A stretch of 64,000 nucleotides of DNA from Reticulascus tulasneorum (lineage: Eukaryota; Ascomycota; Sordariomycetes; Glomerellales; Reticulascaceae). Location of the stretch: contig LSAX01000007.1 of NCBI GenBank assembly GCA_001557505.1, positions 3,348,001 to 3,412,000 on the forward strand, given 5' to 3'. Positions 12,547 through 23,413 of the stretch are shown piece after piece (within the stretch, counting starts at the first letter, position 1; each line of letters opens with the position of its first letter). The notes under the pieces were generated by a model. That model was not told the origin of the DNA and made no database searches. It saw nothing but the letters and a program-made list of their open reading frames with translations. Both the position numbers and the translations under genes were made by a program.

Positions 12547-13614
12547 CTAGGCTATATCTGGGGTCAGCAACCGGACAAAGGCCGTACAGGACATCTTGGG
12601 ACTGACCACTTTGTACGGGGCACTGGCATCCCGAGGCGGTATCAGTGCTCGCCATGAACTATTCGATTTTGCCTTGAATGTTCTGCGACTATTATTCGGA
12701 GTGCGAGTAAACGCATTGCTATTCATAGCGCGACGACCTTCCCCCTCCACAGAATGTGTGGAGGCTAATCCTTCTGTGATCCCGCCGCCCTCCTTCGTGT
12801 CGACTGCAACGAAGGAGCACCACTTGCTGGGGACTTGGGAATGCATACCGAGTCGGACGGCTTCTCGTCCTGAAGTCTTGGAATACATACCATCGACCTT
12901 GCTATTATTTAGCAGCTTGCCGTCAGCCGGGCTGGGATGGTAGGGCCGGCTGACCTCCGTCGAGGGTGGCTCGGACGCGTCATCAGTGCTGATCACTAGG
13001 GCATCCAATCCCTTCCCAACAACCTCAATGTCATCCTGGACGGGTGGTTCGTGTTTGACTTCCAGGGATCGATCTTCCGAGTGTGGGCTTAGTGCTGGAT
13101 GCAGCGTGTGGGCGACTTCGCTGACAGCCTTGTCGTGCTCGGGGCTCAACTGAGAGGCCGCGATTCCAGGTCGAACGATGCGTCCAATCACAGAGTGGCT
13201 GATCCCGCCATCATCTGCGGGCGAGAAGATCTTGGCAGAGCGCGCACTTGTTGACTTCTGGTGGCTGAGAAAATTGAGATGTGAATCATGTTTCCACACC
13301 TGGTCGTCGACGATGATGAGGATCTCAAGATCCATGTTGCTGAAATGTAGATGGAGGATCTGCTTGAACGATGCGGGCATCTCCTTGCAACTCATATCCG
13401 ATCTGATAGTGTCGAGATGCCGCATGGCTTCATCAAGAATCTCTTGATCGTGTGTTCGGGGCTTGTCCAGCGAGAAACAGAATGCAGAGCCAAGGCTGCA
13501 GAGACTAAGTTTGATGCCAGGGGGCATGCTCTTCAGGAAGTTGCCAAGGGCGGCGGTGGAAGCCGTAAAGGGCTTTGCTGACGGCATCGGGACAGGTTTT
13601 AGAGGCATAGCCAC
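12547..13614 (-). CDS. Hypothetical protein, unknown family
   Basis: A 355-codon uninterrupted frame starting at an ATG at 13614. I do not recognise the family. The first 120 residues look ordered, with hydrophobic and charged residues mixed (LEILIIVDDQVW) and four Cys. The remainder is rich in Ser, Pro, Glu and basic residues and looks disordered. No signal peptide or membrane segment is evident. It converges with the HET gene and its upstream side faces the NTF2-like gene about 1.5 kb away. The C-terminal end may be altered by an unseen intron. The length and composition favour a real gene, but evidence beyond an open frame is lacking. Confidence 0.5.
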   Translation of the reverse strand: MAMPLKPVPMPSAKPFTASTAALGNFLKSMPPGIKLSLCSLGSAFCFSLDKPRTHDQEILDEAMRHLDTIRSDMSCKEMPASFKQILHLHFSNMDLEILIIVDDQVWKHDSHLNFLSHQKSTSARSAKIFSPADDGGISHSVIGRIVRPGIAASQLSPEHDKAVSEVAHTLHPALSPHSEDRSLEVKHEPPVQDDIEVVGKGLDALVISTDDASEPPSTEVSRPYHPSPADGKLLNNSKVDGMYSKTSGREAVRLGMHSQVPSKWCSFVAVDTKEGGGITEGLASTHSVEGEGRRAMNSNAFTRTPNNSRRTFKAKSNSSWRALIPPRDASAPYKVVSPKMSCTAFVRLLTPDIA

Positions 13615-15161
13615 GCCTCAAGGCTATCGCTAGATATCTAGCTGAGAGGTGCTCGTTGGGAACAGCAGAAGACCACAGTGGCAGACACTCGGACAGCTGG
13701 TTGAGTCAAAGGTAAGTGAGAAAGCGAAGCAATTCTGACTGTGGGAACTCCAGAGACTACCTTAGGTCAGGTAAAGCGAAGAACAAAAAAGAGGATGGAT
13801 AGTTGATGGGGCAAGTAACATAGTTAAAGTGTTTTGGGGGCTCATGAATTGGGCACTCTGCTGACCCGGACTGTCTGGTGCATTCCACAAAATGCAGAAT
13901 TCGAGTAATCGGGGGAATAGAGACCAGTCACTACCCGTATAAGGCAACCATGATGTCCGTGAAAGACGACGTTTTGTTGGTTGCCTCTGCGGGATGAAGC
14001 AGCGATGCTGCAACTTACCGGCGGTAAGGGTACATAGGAGGGTGCGGAATCAAGGGAGAAGGATGATGGTTCGTGATTGTACGAAGCATTCAGAGATGCC
14101 GAGCCGCAGCCGGAGCCTTGTTTTGTAACATGGTTTGAGTTTCCAATCTAGACTTACCCTTCTATTACATCCCGGATTGCCACAGGCGATTACAATACAC
14201 CATCAGTAGAGACTGAGTTGGAGGTAGAGGCGATGGACGGGAATGGGTAGGTCTGGGACTTTGATGGGACCGTGTGTAAGTGCATCCTCGCCAAATGCAG
14301 CGACCCGAGAGAATGGATGGCAAATCCCATGGCTCAACACCCTATCTACATAAGCCTACCTTAAGCGGGCGACCGGAAATGAGACAGGAATCAGTACGAG
14401 TCTGCGCAGTCAGTCAGAATTGAACCGTTTCGTTTCGCAGGCAAGCTGCGAGCGATAATAGCCTTGTCCAAGTTCGGGGTGAGGCTTTTGATGAGGATGG
14501 AACGGGATTGCGTACTCCGCCTGTTAGCGGGGTCGCGACAACCCGCTCGCGATACTTTCCTTCGAGCCTCTGTATCCTCATCGTCTGCGGTACCAAACGA
14601 GATTGACCTTTGGAAATCTGTGTCTTGTCCTTACGGTCAATTCCGAGACAAAGTTTCGTTCTATCAATGGCATCGGCTGGCTTCCCGCAGTGCTTGTGTA
14701 CCGTGTCGCGACAACCGGGCCACGCTCCCTAGCCAATCCACGTTGCTCGGTGCTCCGGTTGGTGGTGGTGCTGGGGCACAAAAATACATATCATCACCGG
14801 ACCAGGACACTCTAATTCAAGCTCGGCTTCGCGGGCGCTTGCAGAATGAATCAGCCCCTATTCTTATGCCCATTCCATACGGCCCCATAAAATCAATACT
14901 TTGTGGTCACCTTAAGGGAGTGAGTGCTCTTGTTGGAGGAGTCCGTGGTGGTTCATCCCAAAGTCATGACGTCAGGAACCATCACCACTAATCCCCCATC
15001 GCCTCCATTTTGCGTGTCATTGACGCGATGAGAACTGTCACTGTAGCGCGCGGTTCATTATGTATTACGAATGAAGTCAACTTATAACTGCCGCATTGGC
15101 CAAACTATCTATTCATCTCTTCTAGATAAACTACTTCTACTTGTAGGATTGTACTAGTGCT
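13615..15161. other. Divergent intergenic region, no gene seen
   Basis: About 1.5 kb between the unknown gene (-) and the NTF2-like gene (+), so it should hold both promoters. Frames such as 14464-14991 (+) lack motifs and have atypical composition. A TGACGTCA palindrome (CRE/ATF site), the kind of site bound by bZIP factors, occurs near 14965-14972. Confidence 0.4.
15083..15099 (+). promoter_or_regulatory. TATA-like and inverted CCAAT elements of NTF2-like gene
   Basis: TATAA at 15083-15087 and ATTGG (CCAAT on the other strand) at 15095-15099 sit 60-80 bp before the first ATG at 15162. Position and sequence fit a core promoter. Assignment is by pattern only. Confidence 0.35.
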
Positions 15162-16061
15162 ATGAGACTTCTATCCCAAACTACCCGCAGCATCGTCTCA
15201 CCATCTGCCTCCCGTATAAGCAACCACCTCATCCCCCGTCTTCATAAAACAATGGCCACAGGTGTTCCTTCCGAAACGGCAAAGGCGCAAGCCTCCGCCG
15301 AAGCAAGTTCGCCTTCCTTTTCATCGATTGGCGTACATAACAAACAAATCAACACGAGCGCCGGCGTCTCGCTGTCTGACCACCAAAAGGTCTTGGTCGG
15401 CAGTGTCTTGGATGTATGGAATGTCCATTATGCCACGGGTACAATAGTACTGACCCTTTGCAGCTGTTTGGCGGGAACCCAACCCTGAAGCACCTCTCTC
15501 TCTGGTCCAAAGATGCCACATTCCAGGATCCCATCACCATCTCCACCGGGTTCGACAAGTTTGCCGCCCAATGGTACGGGCTACCCGCGCTCTTCCATCC
15601 GATCAGCATCCAATCCCATAGCGTGACTTCGTCTGGGAATCCCATCGAGATGAACCTCTCCAACAAATATGTTGTCAAGGGCATCAAGCACGAGCAAACT
15701 GTCGACAGCGTCATTCGGATTGAGGTTGGCAGTGACGGAAAGATTACAAAGGTCGAGGATCGATGGAACAATAAGCTCCCAGAAGGTGCTTTCTCTCAGG
15801 TGAGCGCAGCCTTTTCTTCGTCATACCTCGCGGCTCTTCAATCTACCGTGAGCATCCTCGGGAGGACAAGTTGGGCTGTCTTCTGCACTGTTGCTTGGTG
15901 GCGACCCTTATGGGTGAGAGCCAGTCGCTTCGTGCTTGATGTTGACTGATTGTGATTCCTAGGCGCTCCGAAAACTGAATGCTGTCACCGTGCCAGCCTT
16001 TGTTAAGGTGCCCAAGACTGATGAGGAGGACATGAAGATGAAGGCTGAGCGCGAGAAATGA
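15162..16061 (+). CDS. NTF2-like (SnoaL-type fold) protein
   Basis: Three exons: 15162-15413, 15464-15799 and 15963-16061. Introns are 50 and 163 bp with GTATGG/GTGAGC donors and CAG/TAG acceptors, and phases agree, giving 228 residues. The middle exon reads like the conserved fungal proteins of the NTF2/ketosteroid-isomerase-like fold: LFGGNPTLKHLSLWSKDATF, QWYGLPALFHPI, an SSGNPIEMNLSNKY strand and KVEDRWNNKLPEG. The biochemical role of this family is not settled. The first 30 residues are rich in Arg, Ser and Leu without acids (MRLLSQTTRSIVSPSASRIS), as in a mitochondrial targeting peptide. A second ATG at 15252 has a better context (ACAATGGCC) and would give a shorter, cytosolic form. Both starts are plausible, and the upstream one is annotated here. 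Confidence 0.85.
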
Positions 16062-16220
16062 GCGTCGTTGATCATGGTAGATGATGTGTCTGCTGCCAGG
16101 CGCTGTACAGAACAGGACAAGATTCGCTGAGCCAAAGCCGGACTTCGGAGACACAAGACTTATCGGTTTAGTATGCCTAGTTATGCGGATCGCAAAGAAC
16201 GGGCTTTTCGGCCACAGTTG

Positions 16221-17459
16221 TCAACACATTCCAAATGCTGTCGTCGTCCAACCATCCCCTGATCCCATTTGGTGTTGGCTGGGTTTTTGCACAAGGACAA
16301 CTCTGCTGCGTATTGCATTTTTTGTCTCCAGTACATTTAACCTCTCCACCACCTCGAATATGTGCTCGTATCTGCTCCATGCTGTCAGTTGCCGCCAGTA
16401 AAATGAGAATACGGGACAAGTCATACCTCTCCACGTGCTAATGCCAAGCTGATCCGCAACATTGACATAGCCCTCGTGGTTGATAGCAACGCTCTTCTTG
16501 ATTCTTTTGATCATGTCGTCGTCGCCCTGCCAAACGCCCCTGCAAAACGGACAGGTAACATCTGTCTTGCCGTGGCCCTGACGCTTGGTAGCTGCCCACA
16601 TCTCAAAGCACTCCTTATGGATGTTCTGTCCGCAAGCTGCACGGCACCAGACAATGCTCTCCTTGCTATCGGCCTCGAACTCGCAGAAGCATATCGGGCA
16701 GTCGCCTTCGACGGCTTTTCGATTCTTGAGTTTAGAAACAACGGCATCGGATTCAATGGGAGGAGCTCTGGCGAAAATATCCCGCAGTTCGGAGCTGACG
16801 AGAGCCAGTTGATAGACGTATTCCAACTTTGCATGGAGGACGCGAGACATCACCTAACCGCCTACATCAGTTTTGGCTGGTACCTGAAAGGACGTTTGAA
16901 ACACACGTAGAGAATATGCTTGCACTGGTGTCCTTTTTCGGCGTGTGGACAGCTGCAAGTTGGCTGTGTTGCCACTTGAACTGTGTAGATGTTGCCGGTC
17001 GATCCAGTTAATTCCACAACCTCTTCAGGGCAATCGATTGTTCCGCATCGTTTACGGCTTATGACAAAGAATCTGAACATAAGGTCAGCACTTGAGGGAC
17101 GGCAGTGATCCTGGTGGCGTATAATACCTTTGTGTAAGGGCCCTATTGTACGTCTCGGAGAAACTTTGAGGCGGCTTGGGTCGAAACCTTCTTACTCGCT
17201 TCTCCTCGATGTCCGCTTCGGCCTTTCTTTTCTTGCTTGTCTTGACTTCGCCCGACAGCTGCTCGGTGGAAGGAATTTGCTGACGTATCGGCTTTCTGTA
17301 TGGCGTCGTGGGTTTGGAAGGAACTGGTACATGGTGCAAAAGCCCGAGATCGTATGCATGCGCATTGGGTGTTTGGAGGTTTCTGGCAGGGTCCTTCAAT
17401 GCAGGCGTCCGATTCGCGAACCCATTGTAGCTTCTGTTTGATCGTTGGTAATCGCCCAT
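16221..17459 (-). CDS. SWIM and RING zinc-finger protein (ZSWIM2/MEX-like)
   Basis: Likely E3 ubiquitin ligase of the MEX type. Exons are 17459-17128, 17072-16907 and 16853-16221, with introns of 55 and 53 bp (donors GTATTA and GTGTGT, acceptors CAG and TAG) and consistent phase, giving 376 residues. Residues 1-110 are basic and disordered with a KKRKAE cluster that could be a nuclear signal. A SWIM finger follows at about 150-163 (TCSCPHAEKGHQCKH, the C-x-C-x(n)-C-x-H pattern). A RING-like finger is at about 218-270 (CPICFCEF, then IHKECFEMW, then CPFC). Near the C terminus a 45-nt segment with donor GTATGA and acceptor ACAG is in frame and stop-free. It could be a short intron or a coding insert, so the tail is uncertain. 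Substrates are unknown. Confidence 0.8.
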
Positions 17460-17562
17460 ATTGTATCGTTTGGTTCCAGCAACTCAGAATTGAGTCAGTC
17501 GAGCTAGCTGAAGGAATTGAGGTGAGGAGTGCTGTAATTTCATGGAGAGCGCAACGACGAAC

Positions 17563-17913
17563 TGCCTCGGTAGATGGATGTCATGATCTTTCCCGCTAGA
17601 ATTTCTTGGGGCGAGGCGCAGATCCGCCACGCGCTCATGAACTGCGGCGGATCGCGGGGGTGGCACGCCAAGTCACGTGCACTCGCCGCTCGATTACAGT
17701 TTACAGTATGTACCTACCTTACACATGTCGCTCCCGACTTCAGACCAACTCTAACCATCGTTTGATACGCATTCAGGGGGACCAACCCTCGCCAACAAAG
17801 ACTGTTGGAACCGGGAAGCCGTACTTACACGATAGCTATTGGCTCACTGCCCCATTTCTGAACTCTAGGTGATCTTTGCAGTGCTGCGAACCACTTCAGA
17901 AGTGTTTGTCTCA
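17563..17913 (+). repeat. Dispersed repeat, copy A
   Basis: Aligns with 20951-21232 in the same orientation. Shared blocks include CTTTCCC followed by CTAGAATT, GCGAGG, ATCGCGGG with GGTGGCA, and GCTATTGGCTCACTG near 17836. Many differences are C/T or G/A changes, as repeat-induced point mutation would leave, but there are also indels (copy A is about 70 bp longer in its middle). No target-site duplication or terminal inverted repeat was identified. The rest of the gap 17460-18270 shows only GGTACTCATG-type short repeats near 17920-17960 and no gene. Confidence 0.65.
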
Positions 17914-18270
17914 TGTACCAACGGTACTCATGGAGTCATGGTACTCATGTTACTAAGGGTACTAATCCGTCTACCCATTTCTTACCCTTTAGGTCCCATG
18001 GTTAAAGGTTTGGGGGTAGATAATGTTATCTGAAGCCTGGAGGTACATGAGAGGGATGGGTCTACTCTCGGATAAGGTAGGTGAGACTTCACTCGGGAGC
18101 CAATTTGACAGTGGTTGTACCACGGTGCCGCAGGAGGCTTAACGGGAAAAGGTGAAGGGCTTTCAGTGCCCACTTCTTAGGGATTGAGGAATTACTTTAT
18201 ACCCAGTCCAATTTCGTGCCTGTTCCATGCCGCATGTTCCTACCGATGTTTTGGTCCAGGATCCCATCTA

Positions 18271-19430
18271 ATGGCCGACACCCAGGATCCCAATCATACA
18301 ACACACTCCGCATATCACGGCCCCTTACGGGATGAGACACTTTATTTGCGGTGGATACTGGGTCTCGAGTGTGGGAGGCTAGCGAAGCTTCCTCCAGGCG
18401 CCCAAGGTCATCTTGACCTCCAGTCGTCGGGCATCAAGGACCTCCGACTAGTCGCCATCGACATTGACACAGACGCCTGCCACAAGTTTTCTCCGGCTCA
18501 AACGTTTTCCTGTGGAATCTCCATCCTCGACACAGTCGTCCTTCGGAATATCAAACCCACGGATGGAGGAGACAACGCGATACCTAAAAAGCTAAAGAAT
18601 CGCAAGGGTACCAGTAAAATGGCGATGTCCCCTATCCAGTCTTATCATCTCGCCGTTGGAGGAGTTGACTTCCAGGAGAAAAGCCGTCGTAAATTCATGT
18701 TTGGCCCGGGGGAGTCTTGTGCTCTCCTCGATGTTAAGAAGAGGTTTATGGACTTAATATCAGGACGCGACTACGTTCTCGTTTGCTATGGAGGCATGTC
18801 TACTGACCTGAAGTTCTTTAATCAGCTTGGCATTGAACCCCCACCATTGTGTCACATTGACACTCTCAAGGCAGCCCAGGTATATAATTCACTGTCCCTA
18901 ACTGCCCTCCCAGATTGTCTATACAAGTGCGCTTGGCACTATTCGATCCTGAAATTTGCTTGGAGTCTCACAAGACATCGCCGATTTAACAAGTACCTAA
19001 CCGCAGAGTTGAGCAGTATCCTTTACAGCTGGGTCATCGTCCCTCCTTGGGACACCCCCTAAGCCGCCTTGAAATCCCATTTGCTGATATTCACTGCGCT
19101 GGGAACGACGCGCACTTTGCCTTGCGTGTGCTGCTCATGGTTATGGTAGAGGACTGCCAGGGGCTCGATTTGCGTGGTGAGCAAAGATCAACGATAGAGG
19201 CGCTGGCTCGGTTTGCACAGGCACCTAGACCGATGAGTTGGGAAGAGCGAACGGGAAACACACCAGCCGAAGTTGAGCAAAGAGCGAAGTCAAAAGCGAT
19301 AAGGGAGAGTGCAAGGAAAGCCAAACGAGCAGCCAGGCGTTTGGTGAGGAGACTAGCGCGGGATGCAAGCGATGAAGAAGACGAAACAGAACCAGACCGA
19401 GAGACTCGAGGGGACAATGGCACAGAATAA
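18271..19430 (+). CDS. Gfd2/YDR514C-like DEDDh exonuclease-domain protein
   Basis: Predicted RNase H-fold 3'-5' exonuclease family member. Yeast Gfd2 and the C-terminal domain of fungal silencing factor QIP carry related DEDDh folds, but the role here is unknown. Exons are 18271-18879 and 19029-19430. The 149 bp intron has donor GTATAT and acceptor ACAG in phase 0, giving 336 residues. Motifs in order: VAIDIDT (first acidic motif, Asp-x-Asp where Asp-x-Glu is usual), CGISILDT, then YGGMSTDLKFF with the second Asp, HIDTLKAAQ just before the intron, and after it IHCAGNDAHFALR with the closing His and Asp. The tail is strongly basic then acidic. An open frame extends upstream to 18184 but has no ATG before 18271. 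The gene sits between two repeat copies and next to a broken polyketide synthase piece, which suggests an unstable accessory segment. Confidence 0.75.
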
Positions 19431-19784
19431 GAAGAGCAAGATAGGAATGGTACTGGGTTCCAGGATGCCTTTATAGTATAAAGCGACCTGACCCTCTTCA
19501 AGATGGCCTGATAGGGTTGACTTACCTACCTGTTCTTCTTAAACCGCAATCTAAGAGGTGGAGAAATCTGTTAAGAGCAGAGAGAAATAGCGTGGTTAAC
19601 CTCGAAAACCCCGACCTGCTGAGACTGAAATTCAACCGCAGGAATAGCATGCGGTGCGCTCGCAGCCAGAAACGGTAGACCATAGGTAGTAAGTCGTAAC
19701 AAAAACAGCAAAAGGTGCTCTCTCAGGGGAGGGAGACAACCAAAAACGGAAAAAGGTCCTGTCCCAGCTACAAACGGCGAAAAT
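19431..19784. other. Intergenic before PKS relic, nothing seen
   Basis: No open frame with a known domain occurs. The frame of the adjacent polyketide synthase relic is stopped by a TGA near 19780, and upstream similarity to a KR domain is not visible by eye. Confidence 0.4.
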
Positions 19785-20716
19785 GAGGTAACCCAAAAAA
19801 GGTTCAAGGCTCATGGAACTTGCATGAGATCCTGCCGAAAGGAATGGATTTCTTCGTGATGCTATCTCCACTAGCTGGTATATACGGCTCAAAGGGATAG
19901 GCTAACTATGCTGCCGGCAACACGTTCCAGGATGCTCTGGCCCGCCACCGTGTTTCCAGTGGCGAAAGAACCGCGGCGTTGGACCTCGGACCAATATTCT
20001 CCGTGGGAGTGATGACCGAGAACGACTACCTCCGGAACCGCTGGACAAATTTGGTCGACGATCCGGTCACCGAAGCTGACCTCCTCGCTCTGCTCGATTA
20101 CTATTGCGACCCAGCCCAGGTAGACTTCAATGATCCTATGCGATGCCAGGTGGTTGTCGGCTTTGCGCGCGCCATTCGTGGAAGTAACGGCACAGCATAC
20201 GGCTTAGACAGGCCCATATTCGGGGATCTGGCCCGGATCCAGGCCAGCGCAGAGGGTTTAGGTGGTCGGATGTCGCAGCAGTTTCAGCGGGTTGATTTCG
20301 CCAGCGCTTTCATGGCTGCGGGATCCTTGGCAGAGGCGTCAAAGGCTGTCCAAGAAGCGTTGCAGGGGAAATTAACGTCGATACTAGCGCTCTACCATGA
20401 TGAACTCGACATATCGAGGCCGATGAATAGTTTTGGAGTCGACTCGCTGGTGGCTGTAGAAGTTTGCAGCTGGTTTGCCAAGGAGGTTCACGCTGACATA
20501 GCCATGTTCGACATCCTATGGGGCGCCACGATTTCTACGGCTGGATCGATGGCGGCGTGGAGGAGCAGATATAAAAAGGCTGAATGGAGCGACGAGAAGG
20601 GGAGTGCATGGATTGATTGTCCTTGTGCATGCAAAAATGCTGGCAAACCCATGGACCTAGTCGACTTGCTAGTTGGAGTCACGACTAGCTACCATTATGA
20701 CCAAGCTCTGGTTTGA
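19785..20716 (+). pseudogene. Polyketide synthase relic (KR end plus ACP)
   Basis: The frame encodes the C-terminal tail of a highly reducing iterative polyketide synthase. The start reads like the end of a ketoreductase domain ([28 protein letters not shown], then ANYAAGNTFQDALARHRV). An acyl-carrier domain follows, with the phosphopantetheine serine motif GVDSLVAVE and a FDILWGATI segment. A single in-frame TAG at about 19893-19895 stands where family members have Gln in the GQANYAAGN motif, consistent with a CAG to TAG change. All upstream catalytic domains (KS, AT, DH, ER) are absent. The part after the stop is a clean frame to 20716 (ATG 19979 onward). I infer a decayed fragment rather than an active enzyme. 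No other biosynthetic cluster genes lie beside it. Confidence 0.8.
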
Positions 20717-20950
20717 CCGACGCCAATAGCTTAGAGACCACGGAGGATAAGGAATACATGTATCACCACCCTTCCAATTGTAATTTTCGACTGGAAGAGC
20801 CCTAAGATCTCTCGATGGTCGAATTGTCCAAATAGCCATTTCCTCCCACCTGGGATCACAGGACGGCCATGGTTAATACCCTGGGCTACGGTGGAATGAA
20901 CTTTAGTGTAGGCTTAATAACAAATCATTCACGTTACTATTATGGAACAT

Positions 20951-21232
20951 TCCTCCGTAAGAACATCATGACCTTTCCCACTAGAATTCTTGAGGCGAGG
21001 TGGCACAGATCCCGCCACGGGCATGGACTGTGCTCCAAATCGCGGGGTGGCAAGCCATGCAATATGCACCCGCCGCTGGGTTGTGTGCAGATTCGGACAG
21101 CCTGACCAACTCGCACTATTGACTGTTGATACTCCAAAGCGGTTGATGCACGAGAGCTATTGGCTCACTGCTCGATTTCCGAATCTAGGCCATCCTTGCA
21201 GTGTTCCGAACTTTCCGGACGTGTTCGTCTCA
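20951..21232 (+). repeat. Dispersed repeat, copy B
   Basis: Partner of copy A, in direct orientation about 3.4 kb downstream. The shared 15-mer GCTATTGGCTCACTG lies near 21149. The pair brackets the nuclease gene and the polyketide synthase relic. Weakly similar short peptides can be translated from both copies, but no known protein is seen, so I treat it as noncoding. The remainder of 20717-21881 shows short frames only and should contain the promoter of the Clr5 gene. Confidence 0.65.
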
Positions 21233-21881
21233 CCAGATCGCGGGGCGATCATTTTGGATGCGAATATGCCGTGCTTCACTTACCAGTTCTATTTACCCTA
21301 GTTCAAGACGGTGACGAGAGGTAGGCCACGAGCAGAGATAAATGGCCAGAAGCCTTTGCTATAGGTGCGATGATGAATGCCAAGTGGCTGATTGATACAA
21401 CGCATGCTGCTTGCGTTCTCACGTCGCCGAATATGGCTGGTCGGTAATTCGTTGGGTTTTCGGTAGGATTGGGGGATGCATCTTTGATCCGGCTGCCTCT
21501 GGAGGGATACGCTATTTGTGATGCTGCTTGTCATCAAGGTCATGCACGGTACTTTTCGAGGCGTTCGTACGGGAGGGTCAGATACGCTGCTGAGTGGCCA
21601 GCAGCCATCCTCAATTCGCAGGTGCAGCTCCAAGTTAGCTATGATTGGGCTACTCGTCATGCGTCTGACGGCACCATGCCCCCTCTCGGGCGAAACCTGC
21701 ACCTCATCAGTATGCCAGCAGCCGTGGATGATATACAGCTGTCCTAAGAAGATTCAGATTTCGCATCCCGTCGTGGAACTTCATATATGTCTCTGTTTCA
21801 CTAGTGAAGGCGCAACACCACTTGCATGCTCTCACCGCCCTTCTGTCCTCTTGTCTCACGTATCCTTCTTGGGCCCGAGCC

Positions 21882-23413
21882 ATGGCAAAATGGGCGAGTT
21901 CTGCCGAATGGGCAGACCGCAGAACTCTGATACTTGATCTTTATAGACGCACGACGCTCCCCAACTTGGTTACGCATATGGAGACGAACTACCAGTTTCG
22001 CGCAACGTGGGGCAATCCTTTTCTCTCCGTTTCTTCACTTGTCAATTGACTCTGAATAGCGAGCGGATGTACAAGACTAGATTCCGCCGTTGGGGAATTC
22101 GCAAGAATAATCGTAGGACTCATGACGATCTGGCCAGCCCAGGAGCGCCAACGCACGCACCATCCCCCATCGCATCGACTCCAACCGCAACCATCCGATC
22201 TTCCACGTGCGAACCTTTAGATGTCGAAGGAGTTCGAGAACCCTCGTTAAGAGATTGTGGGGAGCTTCCATCTCCTTCGCCAGCCCCGGCAACAGCCGGC
22301 GAGAACGTTGGCCGCATCATTTCGTCGTCGTCAAGGCTCCTGGAGACGCTGATATGTCACGATCGACTGCCAAGTCCGCCTGCAAGTCCAAATCGCTTGA
22401 ACCGAAGTCGAGACCCGCAGTCGGATGACCACTTCGAAACTTACAGGGGCCTTCAAGACCATCTCAAGCACGAGCAAAAACTGAGAGGAGGCATTATCAA
22501 TGGACAGGAGGTGTGGAATCGGGAATTCGACAAGATGACCGACTTTCAGGCTGCAATCTCTCACATCCAACCTATGTTGCAGGAGTTCCATCCTGCTGTT
22601 CCCATTGGTGTTCTGAGCACTTTCAGTCATCTCGAGCATGCCGGTGCTGCGAGGGCACTTGCGGAGTCACTCGTCGATCATTCGTCTGCCGTCCTTACGA
22701 ATCGGCATGACTTCACCAGTATAGTGGGGGCTCTCCAACAGCTGGTGGAGACGGAGCCTTTCCACTCTTTCCGACTTTTCATACAGGAGATATGTATCAG
22801 GATGGGACAGGAGATTGAGAGGATTTTTGGTCGAAAGAGCCTGGTAGGAATGTTTCTCATTGTGTTGATCAATGCTGGAATGGCAGATAACATACCCGAA
22901 AACCCGGTTCGTGAAGACCCGATTCGAAAAATGCTGCACCAAGGGGTCAACCACGTCCAACAACACCACCCGGATAAGCCAAGACTAGTTCTTGACTTCT
23001 CCTATTATATAATCGGCTACCTCACTAAAAGGAACCCAGGAAGACTGGATGTGTTCAACATGGCGTACCAGATGGTAGAACGGGCCAAGGAATACAATCG
23101 AGGAGCAGAATCTTCCCAAACCAAGCGAGACATTGGCCAAGCTTTTTATCTCTGTCGAAGCCATGTGTTACTGGCCCAATGCCACCATGCACGTTACCTG
23201 GCTTCGCTAACAGGGCGTCATTACGATCGACAAGAGATTGAAATGGCGCGATCGACTCTGTATCTGGGAATTCAGTATCAAGCATCATCCCGCGAACCGG
23301 CGGATCCCTTTTCGTGCCGACAACTCTTGCAGTTACAGAAGTGGTGCAAGGAGGAACCTCTTGACAATGCGCTGTACGATTCAGCGATTCGCCAGTTCAA
23401 AGAAGGGCGATAG
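21882..23413 (+). CDS. Clr5-domain protein
   Basis: Clr5 is a short helical domain, named after a fission-yeast silencing factor, found at the N terminus of many mould proteins. Two exons: 21882-22006 and 22060-23413. The 53 bp intron has donor GTGGGG, a TTGAC branch and a TAG acceptor. The splice joins EWADRRTLILDLYRR and THMETNYQFRAT to ERMYKTRFRRWGIRKN, which reproduces the family pattern ending in WG-x-KN. This gives 492 residues. An in-frame ATG at 21804 would add 26 residues, but 21882 has the better context (GCCATGG). After the domain comes a Ser/Pro-rich linker, then a helical region of about 300 residues with tetratricopeptide-like periodicity (ALAESL, MARSTLYLGIQYQ). No catalytic motif is seen. 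Its function is unknown, and a chromatin or DNA role can only be guessed from the name-giving family. Confidence 0.8.

Noticed and set aside
20990..21301. Open frame in repeat copy B with weak similarity to one in copy A
   Set aside because: Similarity follows from the DNA repeat. The frame is broken differently in copy A and shows no known protein motif.
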